This document shows positions 55,054 through 64,000 of a DNA stretch of 64,000 nucleotides, piece by piece (position 1 is the first letter of the stretch; every line of letters starts with the position of its first letter). The DNA is taken from positions 25,693 through 89,692 of the forward strand of contig JAJHPK010000039.1 of the NCBI GenBank assembly GCA_020890945.1, in the 5' to 3' direction. The stretch is from Nitrosomonas sp. GTDB lineage: Bacteria > Pseudomonadota > Gammaproteobacteria > Burkholderiales > Nitrosomonadaceae. The notes beneath the pieces are model-generated. The model saw only the letters and a list, made by a program, of their open reading frames with translations. It did not search any database and was not told the DNA's origin. The position numbers and the translations under genes are program-made.

Positions 55054-55962
55054 TCTGTTTTCAAATTTCAAATCTGGCATTTCTTGCTCGGATGCTGATA
55101 AAGCAATCATTTCTTCTATGTTTGGTTCGAACGATTCTTCATCAAAAGCAATGTCGCCTTCCAAATCAGGCTTGCCCTGCGCTTTTAGATTTACAAAATC
55201 GTAACGAGAAGGATCGGCCAAATGAGAAAGTTGGACGTTTTGAAGAGACCGAAACATCGTTTCTAACCGGCCGGGAAATTTTTTGTCCCATTGTTGCAAC
55301 ATCTCTTTGATGACTTGGCGCTGCAAATTCGGTTGCGAGCCGCACAGATTACACGGAATAATTGGAAAATCAGCGACTTCGGCGTAGGCACTCAAATCTT
55401 TCTCTTTACAATAAGCCAGTGGGCGAATAACGATATGTTTCCCGTCATCGCTCACCAGCTTCGGTGGCATAGCTTTTAATTTGCCTCCGTAAAACATATT
55501 TAAAAACAAAGTTTGCAAAATATCATCGCGATGATGTCCAAGCGCGATCTTTGTTGCACCTAATTCAGTGGCGACACGATACAACACGCCACGACGTAGA
55601 CGTGAACATAAACTGCAAGTCGTTTTTCCTTCCGGAATCATTCGCTTGACAACACTATAGGTATCCTGCTCCTCGATGCGAAATGGAACGCCAATCCGAG
55701 TAAGGTACTCCGGCAATACCTGTTCAGGAAAACCAGGTTGTTTCTGATCTAAATTGACCGCAACCAATTCAAAAGGTATCGGCGCGTGCGCTTGTAAATT
55801 GCGTAAAATATCCAACAAAGCGTAGCTATCTTTCCCACCGGACAAACACACCATGACTTTGTCATTGGCCTCGATCATATTGAAATCAGCAACGGCCGTT
55901 CCTACCAATCGGCGAAGGCGTTTTTGCAGTTTATTTGCATTGTATTGGTGTTTGTTTTGCAT
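55015..55962 (-). CDS. ttcA: tRNA 2-thiocytidine biosynthesis protein TtcA
   Basis: A 315-residue tRNA thiolase (s2C32). PP-loop [17 protein letters not shown], then two CxxC pairs that hold the [4Fe-4S] cluster ([12 protein letters not shown] and [15 protein letters not shown]). Also [23 protein letters not shown] and [12 protein letters not shown]. Normal length. It converges with the DUF2784 gene with a 39-base overlap of coding ends, so no terminator separates them. Confidence 0.97.
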   Translation of the reverse strand: MQNKHQYNANKLQKRLRRLVGTAVADFNMIEANDKVMVCLSGGKDSYALLDILRNLQAHAPIPFELVAVNLDQKQPGFPEQVLPEYLTRIGVPFRIEEQDTYSVVKRMIPEGKTTCSLCSRLRRGVLYRVATELGATKIALGHHRDDILQTLFLNMFYGGKLKAMPPKLVSDDGKHIVIRPLAYCKEKDLSAYAEVADFPIIPCNLCGSQPNLQRQVIKEMLQQWDKKFPGRLETMFRSLQNVQLSHLADPSRYDFVNLKAQGKPDLEGDIAFDEESFEPNIEEMIALSASEQEMPDLKFENRSIVSGQQDLISP

Positions 55963-56275
55963 GGATAATTACGTGTTTAGAGATACTGTAGCCAATCTTA
56001 CAGTTTTAAAAAATGTCTCATTATTAGACAAATCCGATGGAACAATTTAGCATGGCTTCGTTCTAAAATGAGTTGCAAACGTTGAATTGAACGTTATTCT
56101 CAACCTGGTACACTGATAGAAAAATAAGATTCCATCCAATTAAATGGGACTGATTATACCAGCAAGCATTTAGATACTCTTATATGAAGCGTTTTATTGA
56201 GCTTTTAAACGCTGGAAATTAAAGTTTTAAAACGTTGCAGGTTTTTATGGGATATAAAATAATTTTGGAGAACAA

Positions 56276-56821
56276 ATGAAAATAAGTAATTTTTCGCGCT
56301 TGGTACAACCATTGATAGCAATCGGTTTGTTAAGCATAACCCACCAAGCAATGGCAACGGCCACAGTGGATGTATACAAAAGCCCTACTTGCGGATGCTG
56401 TAGTAAATGGGTAGATCACATGCGCGAGAACGGTTTCACAGTTAAAACGCATGATGTTGGCAACAAAGAAATTCGCAAAAAATCCGGTATTTCCGAATCG
56501 CTCGGTTCATGCCACACCGCATTGGTCAATGGCTATGCAATTGAAGGTCACGTACCAGCCGCTGACATCATTCGCTTGCTAAAAGAAAAACCTAAAGCGG
56601 TGGGTCTATCGGTACCCGACATGCCGCATGGAACCCCTGGTATGGAAGGCTCTCGCGTAGATCCTTACAATGTGCTGCTGATTACAGAGCCTGATCAAGC
56701 CCGTAAAGATACTAGCATTTATAATCGCTACGATCCATATTCCAAGCAAGCCGAACAAGTTAAACCAGCCGCTACGGTGGATACAGAAAAAAACAGTTCC
56801 ATCATGCGTTTAAAACCATAG
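56276..56821 (+). CDS. DUF411 metal-binding protein
   Basis: 181 residues with a signal peptide (LVQPLIAIGLLSITHQAMA). The DUF411 core has YKSPTCGCCSKWVDHMRENGF and LGSCHTALVNGYAIEGHVPA, with Cys and His likely binding copper. The C-terminal 50 residues are an extension. RBS GGAG 7 bases before ATG 56276. Cotranscribed with the cytochrome c 8 bases downstream; copper handling linked to respiration is inferred. Confidence 0.9.
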   Translation: MKISNFSRLVQPLIAIGLLSITHQAMATATVDVYKSPTCGCCSKWVDHMRENGFTVKTHDVGNKEIRKKSGISESLGSCHTALVNGYAIEGHVPAADIIRLLKEKPKAVGLSVPDMPHGTPGMEGSRVDPYNVLLITEPDQARKDTSIYNRYDPYSKQAEQVKPAATVDTEKNSSIMRLKP

Positions 56822-56829
56822 CTTGACCG

Positions 56830-57297
56830 ATGTTTAAATGTAATTTGTGGGTATACGGGCTTATAATCATAACCCTTTCCGCTTGCAAGGAAAAACCGAA
56901 TTTCAGTTCTTTGCCAGGCATTACTGGAAATTCAGGTGCGCTGATTACGCAAAATTTTGATTCGGCACAAATTAAACGTGGTGAAGTAGTCTATCTCGAC
57001 AATTGCGTGGGTTGCCACGGACCCAACGGAGCTGGCACACCTGATTGGCGAAAACCCAATGCAGATGGTAAATATCCACCACCACCATTGGATGGAACCG
57101 CACACGCATGGCATCACCCTACAGATGTGTTGAAAAAAACAATTTTGCGTGGCACGCCGCAAGAAATTGGCTCGATGCCTGCTTGGGAAGGTAAGTTGAC
57201 GGATCAACAAATTGATGATGTCATAGTTTGGATTAAGTCTCTATGGCCTGCTGAGATTTACGATTTGTGGTACAAAAATTTCGAAAGCAAGCAATAG
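56830..57297 (+). CDS. Class I c-type cytochrome, probable lipoprotein
   Basis: 155 residues. A signal peptide ends in LSAC, fitting a lipobox. One heme site VYLDNCVGCHGPNGAGTPDW, and the distal Met is probably in EIGSMPAWEGKLTDQQ. The C-terminal WIKSLWP is a classic cytochrome c helix. It is a small periplasmic or membrane-tethered electron carrier. Paired with the DUF411 gene. Confidence 0.92.
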   Translation: MFKCNLWVYGLIIITLSACKEKPNFSSLPGITGNSGALITQNFDSAQIKRGEVVYLDNCVGCHGPNGAGTPDWRKPNADGKYPPPPLDGTAHAWHHPTDVLKKTILRGTPQEIGSMPAWEGKLTDQQIDDVIVWIKSLWPAEIYDLWYKNFESKQ

Positions 57298-57371
57298 CAT
57301 CGAATGAATGGCGTAACTGATCGTTTCAAGGTAACGTAAATCAATCCAATTTATTACGAATTTAATCTCTT

Positions 57372-58604
57372 TTGAAAATCTATCGGGTTGGCGGCTCTGT
57401 TCGCGATGAATTGTTAGGATTACCGGTAAAAGATCGCGATTATGTGGTCGTAGGCGCAACACCTGAAGATATGGTGCGATTAAATTATCGTCCGGTTGGA
57501 AAGGATTTTCCGGTATTTTTGCACCCTCAAAGCCATGAGGAATATGCATTGGCACGAACTGAACGTAAAACTTCCCGTGGCTATAAAGGTTTTGAAATAT
57601 TTGCCTCACCGCAAGTGACCTTAGAAGAAGATCTAAAACGACGTGATTTGACGATCAATGCCATTGCTAAAGATGAATCCGGTCAAATCATTGATCCATT
57701 TGACGGCACATCTGATTTAAAAGCTGGGATTTTGCGTCATGTTAGTTCAGCATTTTCAGAGGACCCAGTGCGAATTTTACGTGCAGCAAGATTTGCAGCA
57801 CGTTTTAATTTCCAGATCGCTCCAGAAACGCTAATACTCATGCAGACTATGGTGCACAACGGTGAAGTCGACGCATTGGTTGCGGAACGTGTTTGGCAGG
57901 AATTAGCGAGAGGCTTGATGGAAAATGCTCCATCAAAAATGTTTTTGACCTTGCGTAGTTGCGGTGCATTGGTACGGATACTCCCGGAAGTCGATACACT
58001 GTTTGGCGTTCCACAGCCTGAACATGCACATCCCGAGATCGATACGGGCATTCATGTCATGTTGGTTATTGATTATGCCGCAAAACAAAACTATTCGTTG
58101 CCCGTTCGATTTGCTGCGCTCATGCATGATTTGGGCAAAGGAGCAACGCCGCGTGAATTATGGCCACGACACATCGGTCATGAAGCACGCAGCATAGGCT
58201 TAACCGAAAAGCTTTGTGAACGGATTCGCGTACCGAAGGATTGTCGTGATTTGGCGCTGCTGGTCGCTCGCTATCACGGCGATGTGCATCGCGCGGGTGA
58301 GTTGAAAGCTTCCACCATAGCGGATATGCTACAAGCAGTAGATGCCTATCGTAAACCACAACGGTTTGAAGAATTTTTACAAGCTTGCGCGTGTGATTTT
58401 CATGGACGTCCTGGTTATGAAACAAAGTCTTATCCACAACTATTGCGGTTGCAACAAGCGTTTACAGCGGCACAGAGCGTTGATGCAGGTGCGATTGCAA
58501 CAGTACTGCGAGAGAAAAATCCAGATTCAAAAAAACTTTTTAACTTGATTCACGACAAAATACGCGCTGCGCGCATAGCGCAAATAGAATCAGCATTATT
58601 CTGA
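57372..58604 (+). CDS. cca: CCA-adding tRNA nucleotidyltransferase with HD domain
   Basis: 410 residues from TTG 57372, giving the family's exact start MKIYRVGGSVRDELLGLP. Class II nucleotidyltransferase motifs: VGGSVRD, KDRDYVVVG, RRDLTINAIA, DPFDGTSDL, EDPVRILRAARFAARF. A C-terminal HD phosphohydrolase domain (ALMHDLGKGATP, HIGHEARS) is as in the E. coli bifunctional enzyme. It builds or repairs tRNA 3' ends. The TTG start is unusual but well supported. Confidence 0.96.
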   Translation: MKIYRVGGSVRDELLGLPVKDRDYVVVGATPEDMVRLNYRPVGKDFPVFLHPQSHEEYALARTERKTSRGYKGFEIFASPQVTLEEDLKRRDLTINAIAKDESGQIIDPFDGTSDLKAGILRHVSSAFSEDPVRILRAARFAARFNFQIAPETLILMQTMVHNGEVDALVAERVWQELARGLMENAPSKMFLTLRSCGALVRILPEVDTLFGVPQPEHAHPEIDTGIHVMLVIDYAAKQNYSLPVRFAALMHDLGKGATPRELWPRHIGHEARSIGLTEKLCERIRVPKDCRDLALLVARYHGDVHRAGELKASTIADMLQAVDAYRKPQRFEEFLQACACDFHGRPGYETKSYPQLLRLQQAFTAAQSVDAGAIATVLREKNPDSKKLFNLIHDKIRAARIAQIESALF

Positions 58605-58716
58605 AAACTCATCGGTAAAATTCTCATGCATTTGAGAGTAAAATACCGTTAACCTTATTCAATATTGACGAAACAAAATAAATTGTAGATTGCTCATCTC
58701 TTTGGGAGAACAAATA

Positions 58717-59718
58717 ATGGTCATAAAAGAATGGTTCACTATCAGTTTTATTGCTGCAAGCATGCTATTAAGCAATGGAGTATTGGCAGAAAAAACCTTA
58801 TTGAACGTCTCGTATGATCCGACACGAGAGCTCTATCAAGAATTTAATGCCGCTTTCATCAAACACTGGCAATCAAAAAATAATGAAAGCCTCAAGATTG
58901 AGCAATCACATGGTGCGTCTGGCAAACAAACACGTTCAGTTATCGAAGGCTTGCAAGCCGATGTTGTGACACTGGCTTCAGCCAATGATATCGATAACAT
59001 TGCAAAAAAAACCAAGTTACTCCCAGAAAATTGGCAGAAACGTTTAGCGCTAAATAGCACCCCTTATACTTCCACGATCGTTTTTTTAGTACGGAAAGGC
59101 AATCCCAAAGGGATTAAAGATTGGGATGACTTAGCGCGTTCCGGTATTGAAGTCATTACCCCGAATCCCAAAACATCGGGTGGTGCGCAATGGAATTATC
59201 TAGCCGCTTGGGAGTACGGCAAACGCAAATTCGGCGAAGATAAAGTCAAAGAATTTGTCAGAAGTATCTATGGCAATGTACCTGTCATGGATTCCAGCTC
59301 TAGAGGCGCAACAGAAACGTTCATTGAACGAGGCATGGGGGATGTTTTTATTGCTTGGGAAAAAGAAGCTTTATTAACGCTAAAGAAACAGGGAGGCGAT
59401 CAATTCGAAATAGTGATTCCATCTCTAAGCATTCTGGCGCAGCCTCCCGTTGCAGTGATTGATAAAGTCGTTGATAAAAAAGGTACGCGTTCGATTGCCG
59501 AAGCATATCTGAGATATCTCTATTCAGAAGAAGGACAAGAAATTGCAGCGAAGCATTTTTATCGACCCGCCAACTCAACCATTGCCAAGAAATACGCTCA
59601 TCAATTTGCAGCAATAGAATTATTCAAAATTAACGATGCGTTTGGCAGCTGGGAAAACGCATACAAAACACATTTTTCAGAAAACGGAACATTCGACCAG
59701 ATTCACTTGCAACAATAA
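58717..59718 (+). CDS. sbp: Periplasmic sulfate-binding protein
   Basis: 333 residues from ATG 58717, with GGGAG 9-13 bases upstream; the frame opens at 58690. Signal peptide (FTISFIAASMLLSNGVLA). NVSYDPTRELYQEFN, ASGKQTRSVIEGLQADVVTL, SGGAQWNYLAAWEYGKR and DSSSRGATETFIERGMGDV are typical of Sbp/CysP. No cysT, cysW or cysA permease genes follow, so it is an orphan locus that needs a transporter elsewhere. Confidence 0.95.
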   Translation: MVIKEWFTISFIAASMLLSNGVLAEKTLLNVSYDPTRELYQEFNAAFIKHWQSKNNESLKIEQSHGASGKQTRSVIEGLQADVVTLASANDIDNIAKKTKLLPENWQKRLALNSTPYTSTIVFLVRKGNPKGIKDWDDLARSGIEVITPNPKTSGGAQWNYLAAWEYGKRKFGEDKVKEFVRSIYGNVPVMDSSSRGATETFIERGMGDVFIAWEKEALLTLKKQGGDQFEIVIPSLSILAQPPVAVIDKVVDKKGTRSIAEAYLRYLYSEEGQEIAAKHFYRPANSTIAKKYAHQFAAIELFKINDAFGSWENAYKTHFSENGTFDQIHLQQ

Positions 59719-59814
59719 ATATGTGTCTTTAATATTTTAAAAAGGTATCTATTTTTAAATGGATAAGTAGCCGTACTGAGGCTTTTCGTGAATTAAATTT
59801 CTACTTAAGTTCAG

Positions 59815-60648
59815 CTAAAAAATATCTTTTGCGTCACGTTGTGCCGCTAATAATTCCGGAGTGAGATGGGGGGCAATAGTTTGAATAAGTTGTGAAAATA
59901 TTTTTGGCGATGCGGCAACAATCTGTCCGCTTTGTAAATATTTTTCATCTCCTTCCAAATCACCGATTAATCCCCCCGCTTCGGTGATAAGCAAACAGCC
60001 TGCAGCCATATCCCACGGCGCTAAACCGATTTCCCAAAAACCATCGTACCGACCGCAAGCGACATAACATAAATCTAAAGAAGCAGATCCAGGTCTTCGA
60101 ATACCTGCAGTACGCGGAACAATTGCCCTAAACATACTAAAATAAGCTTCCGCATGGGTAAAATCGCGAAAAGGAAATCCAGTGCCAATCAAACAGTCTT
60201 CTAAGCGGACACGTTTACTAACACGAATGCGACGATCATTCAGGAATGCGCCACCGCCTTTACTGGCGGTAAATAATTCATTCATTACCGGATCGTAAAC
60301 CACCGCATGGGTCATCACGCCACGATAAGCCAATCCAATCGAAATAGCATATTTTGGAAAGCCATGTAAAAAATTAGTTGTGCCATCCAGAGGATCAATA
60401 ATCCACAGATAATCGGACTGTTTCCGATCACCATGCTGTCCGCTTTCTTCGGCCAAAATCCCATGATCAGGATAAGCCGTTTTTAATACGCTTAAAATAG
60501 CATCCTCAGCCGCACGATCGACTTCACTGACATAATCACTATGGGATTTTTTGGTTACCGTAAGCAAATCGATGCTTTGAGAAGCTTGATTAATAATTTT
60601 ACCGGCGCGGCGAGCAGCTTTAACCGCAATCGTAAGCATTGGATGCAT
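59815..60648 (-). CDS. suhB: Inositol-1-monophosphatase
   Basis: 277 residues. Metal-binding motifs [34 protein letters not shown] and [15 protein letters not shown]. Cytoplasmic Mg-dependent phosphatase. The SuhB homologue also takes part in rRNA antitermination in E. coli. Normal length. Confidence 0.96.
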   Translation of the reverse strand: MHPMLTIAVKAARRAGKIINQASQSIDLLTVTKKSHSDYVSEVDRAAEDAILSVLKTAYPDHGILAEESGQHGDRKQSDYLWIIDPLDGTTNFLHGFPKYAISIGLAYRGVMTHAVVYDPVMNELFTASKGGGAFLNDRRIRVSKRVRLEDCLIGTGFPFRDFTHAEAYFSMFRAIVPRTAGIRRPGSASLDLCYVACGRYDGFWEIGLAPWDMAAGCLLITEAGGLIGDLEGDEKYLQSGQIVAASPKIFSQLIQTIAPHLTPELLAAQRDAKDIF

Positions 60649-60924
60649 AGTTTGATAATTTGATTTGTGAAAAAACGAAAACCAATGATTTTAATATGAA
60701 TCACTTGTCAATGCATGATTATTCTAACCAATCGCCCAAATCATTCATCCGTTCAGAGAAAATAATTAGTCGATCAGAATTAAGCTAGGATTATTTCTAT
60801 CTCTAATACTGCAATGTGCAATCTGTTACTTGATCGTCTTTGATTCAAAATTAGACAAGTCACATTCAAAAAAAACTATAATACCGTCGTAAAAATTCAT
60901 GAAATATATCGAGGTAATAATTTG

Positions 60925-61365
60925 ATGCCGTTTAGATTAAAATTTTTTAAGATACTGTTTTTTAGTTGGTCAATACTTAGTTTTTCGCTATTGGATGCGC
61001 CTGTTTATGCTGAAAACTGCTGTTCACAAAAAAACGCGACAAAATCTTTAGAATTGCCAGAAGCCACAATTCAAGCAGTAAACATCAACGCTGGCACTGG
61101 ATGGGGAATTTTTAATGGCAGTATTTTCAATGGTAATAAAAATTACCATATCACTCAATTAATCATTAGCATGACCCCCATTCACGACCATCATCACATG
61201 AAGCATCATCATGAAGAATCAATGCAACCGAGAATCTATACGGTCAATATCGAGCTTCCTCCCATTACTAAAGGTGCATTATCAATTCCATTAGCTAACG
61301 AAGACTTGCATGTTCATAATTTTGATTGGAAAATTTTAAAAATTTTCGGATACCAGATTGATTAA
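60925..61365 (+). CDS. Exported His-rich protein, unknown
   Basis: 146 residues from ATG 60925, with GAGGT about 10 bases upstream. Signal peptide (FFKILFFSWSILSFSLLDAPVYA). Mature region: CC doublet (ENCCSQK), then a His-dense loop PIHDHHHMKHHHEESM, and further His (NEDLHVHNFDW). The His cluster suggests binding of Cu, Zn or Ni. I do not recognise the family. No cotranscribed neighbour on this strand. Confidence 0.65.
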   Translation: MPFRLKFFKILFFSWSILSFSLLDAPVYAENCCSQKNATKSLELPEATIQAVNINAGTGWGIFNGSIFNGNKNYHITQLIISMTPIHDHHHMKHHHEESMQPRIYTVNIELPPITKGALSIPLANEDLHVHNFDWKILKIFGYQID

Positions 61366-61471
61366 TTCATCGATAAGTTTTCTATAATTTATCAAATAAA
61401 TGATTAATCGTTAGAAAGAAATTGGCGCTTATTGAAACGATGACGTTTTATGGGGCAACGACTTTTGAAAA

Positions 61472-61514
61472 ATTCATCCGTACTTTTTTTAGGAGGAGGG
61501 AAGTACGGATGAAT
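61472..61514. promoter_or_regulatory. Perfect 14-bp hairpin with purine-rich, SD-like loop
   Basis: attcatccgtactt (61472-61485) is exactly complementary to 61501-61514. The 15-base loop is tttttaggaggaggg and holds a perfect Shine-Dalgarno-like core. It lies between convergent genes. Terminator for the His-rich gene, or a translational control structure for a short ORF at 61547. Confidence 0.45.
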
Positions 61515-61546
61515 GCGAGGGAAGGGACAACAAAACAACAACTTCT

Positions 61547-61720
61547 ATGGCAAAACAAACAACACACTTCGAACAACATGGAAGTCATTATGCACACAAC
61601 TTTGTATTTTGGGAATGTGACAAATTGTCGCAGAGGAAAATACTAGTAATTAGAAACTGCAGTTTTCAAATCAAACTTAAAACTATGGCTGAGATTGCTG
61701 AAAGAAACAGGATGAACTAG
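61547..61720 (+). CDS. Possible small ORF (57 residues)
   Basis: The frame from ATG 61547 to TAG 61720 reads MAKQTTHFEQHGSHYAHNF and on to a charged C-terminus. It lacks a close ribosome site of its own (the AGGAGG of the hairpin loop is over 50 bases off) and resembles no family. It overlaps the 3' end of the DUF4105 gene by 4 bases. Kept only as a low-confidence candidate. Confidence 0.2.
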   Translation: MAKQTTHFEQHGSHYAHNFVFWECDKLSQRKILVIRNCSFQIKLKTMAEIAERNRMN

Positions 61721-63630
61721 AAAAAATAATTGACTGAAAAAATCCCTTCATTGTTATGATCGTAACGATTAAGCTCAACCCGTGCATCAAGATCTCGTGT
61801 AATGGCATAGCGTGTGACAAAGTGCGAAGTGAAGAATAGCTTTGTTTCACCTAACAGAAAGATTTGATAACTACCTGATAACTTGACGCGCCAATTTTGC
61901 GTCACATCATAATAAGCACCAATTTCTACATCTCCTCCGAAGCGATAATAATCTTTCAATCCTTTAGAAAATTCGGCTTTTACATCCGCAAATGAAAACA
62001 GCAGCAATGGTGAAAAAAAATCTGGCCGATAGGCTAGGCCTCTGCCATAACTTCCTTTAAAAGCATTGCAATAACTGCAATCATGATCTCTTAATGTGTC
62101 AATGCCGATATCAAAACGCCATGAGAATTTGTTGAATAGCGGGTCGTAAGGATTGAGTGCGGTGATTGCGAGAAATTTTGCTTGATCCAATCTGACTCGC
62201 TCAGATTCAAGGTAATAACGCAATTTAAAATCCATGAAAATGATTTCTGAGTTTTTATCGTATCCGGTATCTTTCGCCATCAAATCGTGATAAGCCGGAC
62301 GATAGGCGAATTCGAGAAACGATTCATGATTATTGTGACCCGCACCAAGTTGCAAGCGATCTGTGCTATGTCCTTGATCAGGCCGCGTAGAAAAATGCTT
62401 GATGCGTTGGTTACCATCGTCGCTGATCGGCAAACGGCTACGCGCCAACAATACAGAGCGCGGTATTTTCACTTCTTTATCGGTTTTTCCCTGCATACTC
62501 AAATATTGCAAATAGTCCATATAAGCATTGAGTAGCAATGCCTTGGATTCATCAGGAAGCAGAACAAAACGCTCATCTTCAATGGTAGTTTTTTCTTTGA
62601 TGATATCTTGAAAAAGCTTTTGTTCCTTGTCCGTCATCTGCGTGCGCTTATGGTTCATCTTGGTTAAAACTGCCGGACGATAGTCAACTTGTTTCACCAA
62701 ATCTTTTTGAGCCATGACGAGCTTGATCGTATCGGTTGGTATTACGCTAAAGAAAAACTGATCTTTTAAGTGCAATTCGGGGTTGCCAATTTCCAATAAT
62801 GACAACACATGATACGAACAATTTTCTTGAAAATAATAGTAATCAAAGTAAGTTCCACCTAACTCCCATAAGTGCAACAGCATCATATTGAGTTGATCTT
62901 CGGTGAATTTAAGCTGATATTCCCATAAATCGCGACTTTCCCAATTATTGTATTCTTGCACTTTAGTGTAGTAAGGAAATATTGCAAAACGCCCTTCAAA
63001 CGATCCTATAAGTCCTTTTAAAGCATACAAAAAAGCATTGTCTGTATCGGGTACGGCAGCATAATTTGCGCCATAATTCATTAACTGATTGTCAGGTCCT
63101 GTTCTTCGGCTATCGATACGAATGAGCGTATGACCAAACATTGAAGCCGGATTATTGAGAAAATAAGATGCAAATACCAATGTAACCCCAACAGGGTCCA
63201 GTGTTGTTATCCAGCGATCTAATCGGTCGCAGTGTTGTATTGGAATCCGCTTGGGGTCGAATTGAAGTTGTTGCCTCAACCATTTGAATCGCGCTGGAAA
63301 ATTACATTGTGGATGCTCTGCACCTTTCTCAACACTTTCTAAGGGCAAGAAAAAACTAGCAAGCGTCGCAGCTAATTCCGCTTCTGGATCATTTTTTCCA
63401 GAAGGCGAATTAAAAAAATCCATGCCGTCGGCTTCACTTACGACACCACTAAAAGTTTTTTTGTTGTATTTCAGCAATAAATGCCATACACGCTCGTTGC
63501 TTAATCGTTTCTGTTGAGCCTGCTGTTTTAGTTCAGCCAGATAGGCTTCGTTAGGAATCGCGTCAGCTAAATTGGCAACAAAGAAAATACAGAAGAATAG
63601 TAAGCAATATACCGATCGGACGTGAAGCAC
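61717..63630 (-). CDS. DUF4105 family exported protein
   Basis: 637 residues. Signal peptide (VYCLLFFCIFFVANLADA). The DUF4105 region (about 150-300) has NPASMFGHTLIRI with a conserved His, FPYYTKVQEYNNWESRDLWEY, and YFQENCSYHVLSLLE with a Cys. This His/Cys arrangement recalls NlpC/P60-like and Lnb-type acyltransferases. The C-terminal third is beta-rich (FLAITALNPYDP, GAYYDVTQNWRVKLSGSYQIF) and may form an outer-membrane barrel. The likely acyltransferase or peptidase role is an inference from fold. Its 3' neighbour is the hairpin region; the 5' neighbour is a DUF3015 gene on the same strand. Confidence 0.88.
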   Translation of the reverse strand: MLHVRSVYCLLFFCIFFVANLADAIPNEAYLAELKQQAQQKRLSNERVWHLLLKYNKKTFSGVVSEADGMDFFNSPSGKNDPEAELAATLASFFLPLESVEKGAEHPQCNFPARFKWLRQQLQFDPKRIPIQHCDRLDRWITTLDPVGVTLVFASYFLNNPASMFGHTLIRIDSRRTGPDNQLMNYGANYAAVPDTDNAFLYALKGLIGSFEGRFAIFPYYTKVQEYNNWESRDLWEYQLKFTEDQLNMMLLHLWELGGTYFDYYYFQENCSYHVLSLLEIGNPELHLKDQFFFSVIPTDTIKLVMAQKDLVKQVDYRPAVLTKMNHKRTQMTDKEQKLFQDIIKEKTTIEDERFVLLPDESKALLLNAYMDYLQYLSMQGKTDKEVKIPRSVLLARSRLPISDDGNQRIKHFSTRPDQGHSTDRLQLGAGHNNHESFLEFAYRPAYHDLMAKDTGYDKNSEIIFMDFKLRYYLESERVRLDQAKFLAITALNPYDPLFNKFSWRFDIGIDTLRDHDCSYCNAFKGSYGRGLAYRPDFFSPLLLFSFADVKAEFSKGLKDYYRFGGDVEIGAYYDVTQNWRVKLSGSYQIFLLGETKLFFTSHFVTRYAITRDLDARVELNRYDHNNEGIFSVNYFF

Positions 63631-63701
63631 AAATAACGGAAAAACGGAGATTAACTAACGGACATAGTCTTTAACTATGCCCGTTGAAATGCATCGCTCA
63701 A

Positions 63702-64000
63702 TTACTTGAGGGACGAAACTTGAATGTTACAAGATTTTGCAAGTTTTGGATTGCTGTTTATTTGGTTTTCGAGTTTTGCCAAGAGTTCGGCAGAAGTAGT
63801 TTGATCGTTTGAAACGAGGTGATCAAATTTATTTTGCGTCATCGCACCAAATTCCTGATGCGTATCACCTGGGCATTGATACAAATTAGCTAATGTCGAA
63901 AGCGTTTCACCTTTACCTTGAGCCATTTCTTTTACTAAGCTAGTGTAATTTTGCTGCGCAAAAACTTCTCTTTCTTTATCCAAGCTTAACAAACCATGGT
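63702..64000 (-). CDS. DUF3015 family protein, C-terminal part (starts outside the window)
   Basis: The minus-strand frame is open to the window edge (HGLLSLDKEREVFAQQNY), so the start and signal peptide lie beyond 64000. The sequence MAQGKGETLSTLANLYQCPG and the tail with Cys (KLAKSCNIQ) match DUF3015, a small exported family that is often next to DUF4105 genes. It ends 71 bases before the DUF4105 start, which suggests an operon. Function unknown. Confidence 0.85.
   Translation of the reverse strand, partial: HGLLSLDKEREVFAQQNYTSLVKEMAQGKGETLSTLANLYQCPGDTHQEFGAMTQNKFDHLVSNDQTTSAELLAKLENQINSNPKLAKSCNIQVSSLK

Noticed and set aside
61616-61632. TGTGACA-AAT-TGTCGCA, similar to the redox palindrome at 38757
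   Set aside because: It lies near the 3' ends of convergent genes, not at a promoter, and one half-site is off consensus (GTGAC). Probably chance.
1-64000. CRISPR arrays, rRNA, tRNA genes or prophage modules
   Set aside because: No spaced repeat array, conserved rRNA segment, tRNA cloverleaf or phage structural gene was recognised by reading the window.

Overview
ORGANISM. The window reads as the chromosome of a Gram-negative Pseudomonadota bacterium of beta/gamma type. It has purL, nnr, rph-rdgB, nth, typA, cutA-dsbD-tlpA, ttcA, cca, suhB, glutathione-dependent formaldehyde oxidation (adhC-fghA), outer-membrane barrels, TolC/HlyD and lipoproteins. By eye the backbone is AT-rich (around 40% GC). 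The 21-24 kb and 24-38 kb segments are clearly richer in GC, which together with IS remnants suggests acquired DNA. I cannot fix the genus; a Nitrosomonadales-like or related lineage is only a guess. I saw no rRNA, tRNA or CRISPR.

LAYOUT. (1) 1-4.4 kb: 5' part of purL (minus), divergent from bifunctional nnr. (2) 4.7-14.8 kb: a plus-strand accessory locus. It holds a methyltransferase, a TolC-like protein, a BioD/DUF1611-like P-loop protein, a cytoplasmic alpha/beta hydrolase, an HlyD adaptor, a fusion of a 7TM domain with a D-Ala-D-Ala-ligase-like ATP-grasp domain, an exported paralogue of the hydrolase, and a CapA-family protein. This looks like an undescribed peptide or polymer synthesis and export system. 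(3) 15-19 kb: a secreted reprolysin-like metallopeptidase preceded by three 76-bp tandem repeats, a GlcF-like Fe-S protein and a small lipoprotein. (4) 19.2-24 kb: mobile-element scar: an IS3 remnant cut by an IS481-type element, a secreted S1 protease coupled to a haloperoxidase-like fragment, and an IS91 transposase remnant. (5) 24.1-38.4 kb: ten-gene minus-strand multiheme cytochrome island. (6) 39-44.7 kb: LMW phosphatase, adhC-fghA, a two-gene insertion (one gene HEPN-like) that has truncated hicA, hicB, rdgB-rph. (7) 44.9-64 kb: mostly housekeeping genes: nth, cyclophilin, typA, ornithine cyclodeaminase, a barrel, cutA-dsbD-tlpA, BON lipoprotein, DUF2784, ttcA, DUF411 plus cytochrome c, cca, sbp, suhB, a His-rich protein, DUF4105 and DUF3015.

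HIGHLIGHT. The cytochrome island encodes 54 candidate heme c sites by my count, in seven proteins. It also has a NapH-like membrane Fe-S protein, an outer-membrane barrel and a small Cys-rich membrane protein. Its most unusual member is one 968-residue polypeptide that joins a signal peptide, an exported octaheme domain, one membrane helix and a complete CysJ-type FMN/FAD/NADPH reductase. This suggests that NADPH or quinol electrons pass to periplasmic and perhaps outer-membrane cytochromes. A 17-bp palindrome upstream (38757-38773) fits the RegA/PrrA/RoxR-type redox regulator site GCGNC-N5-GNCGC.
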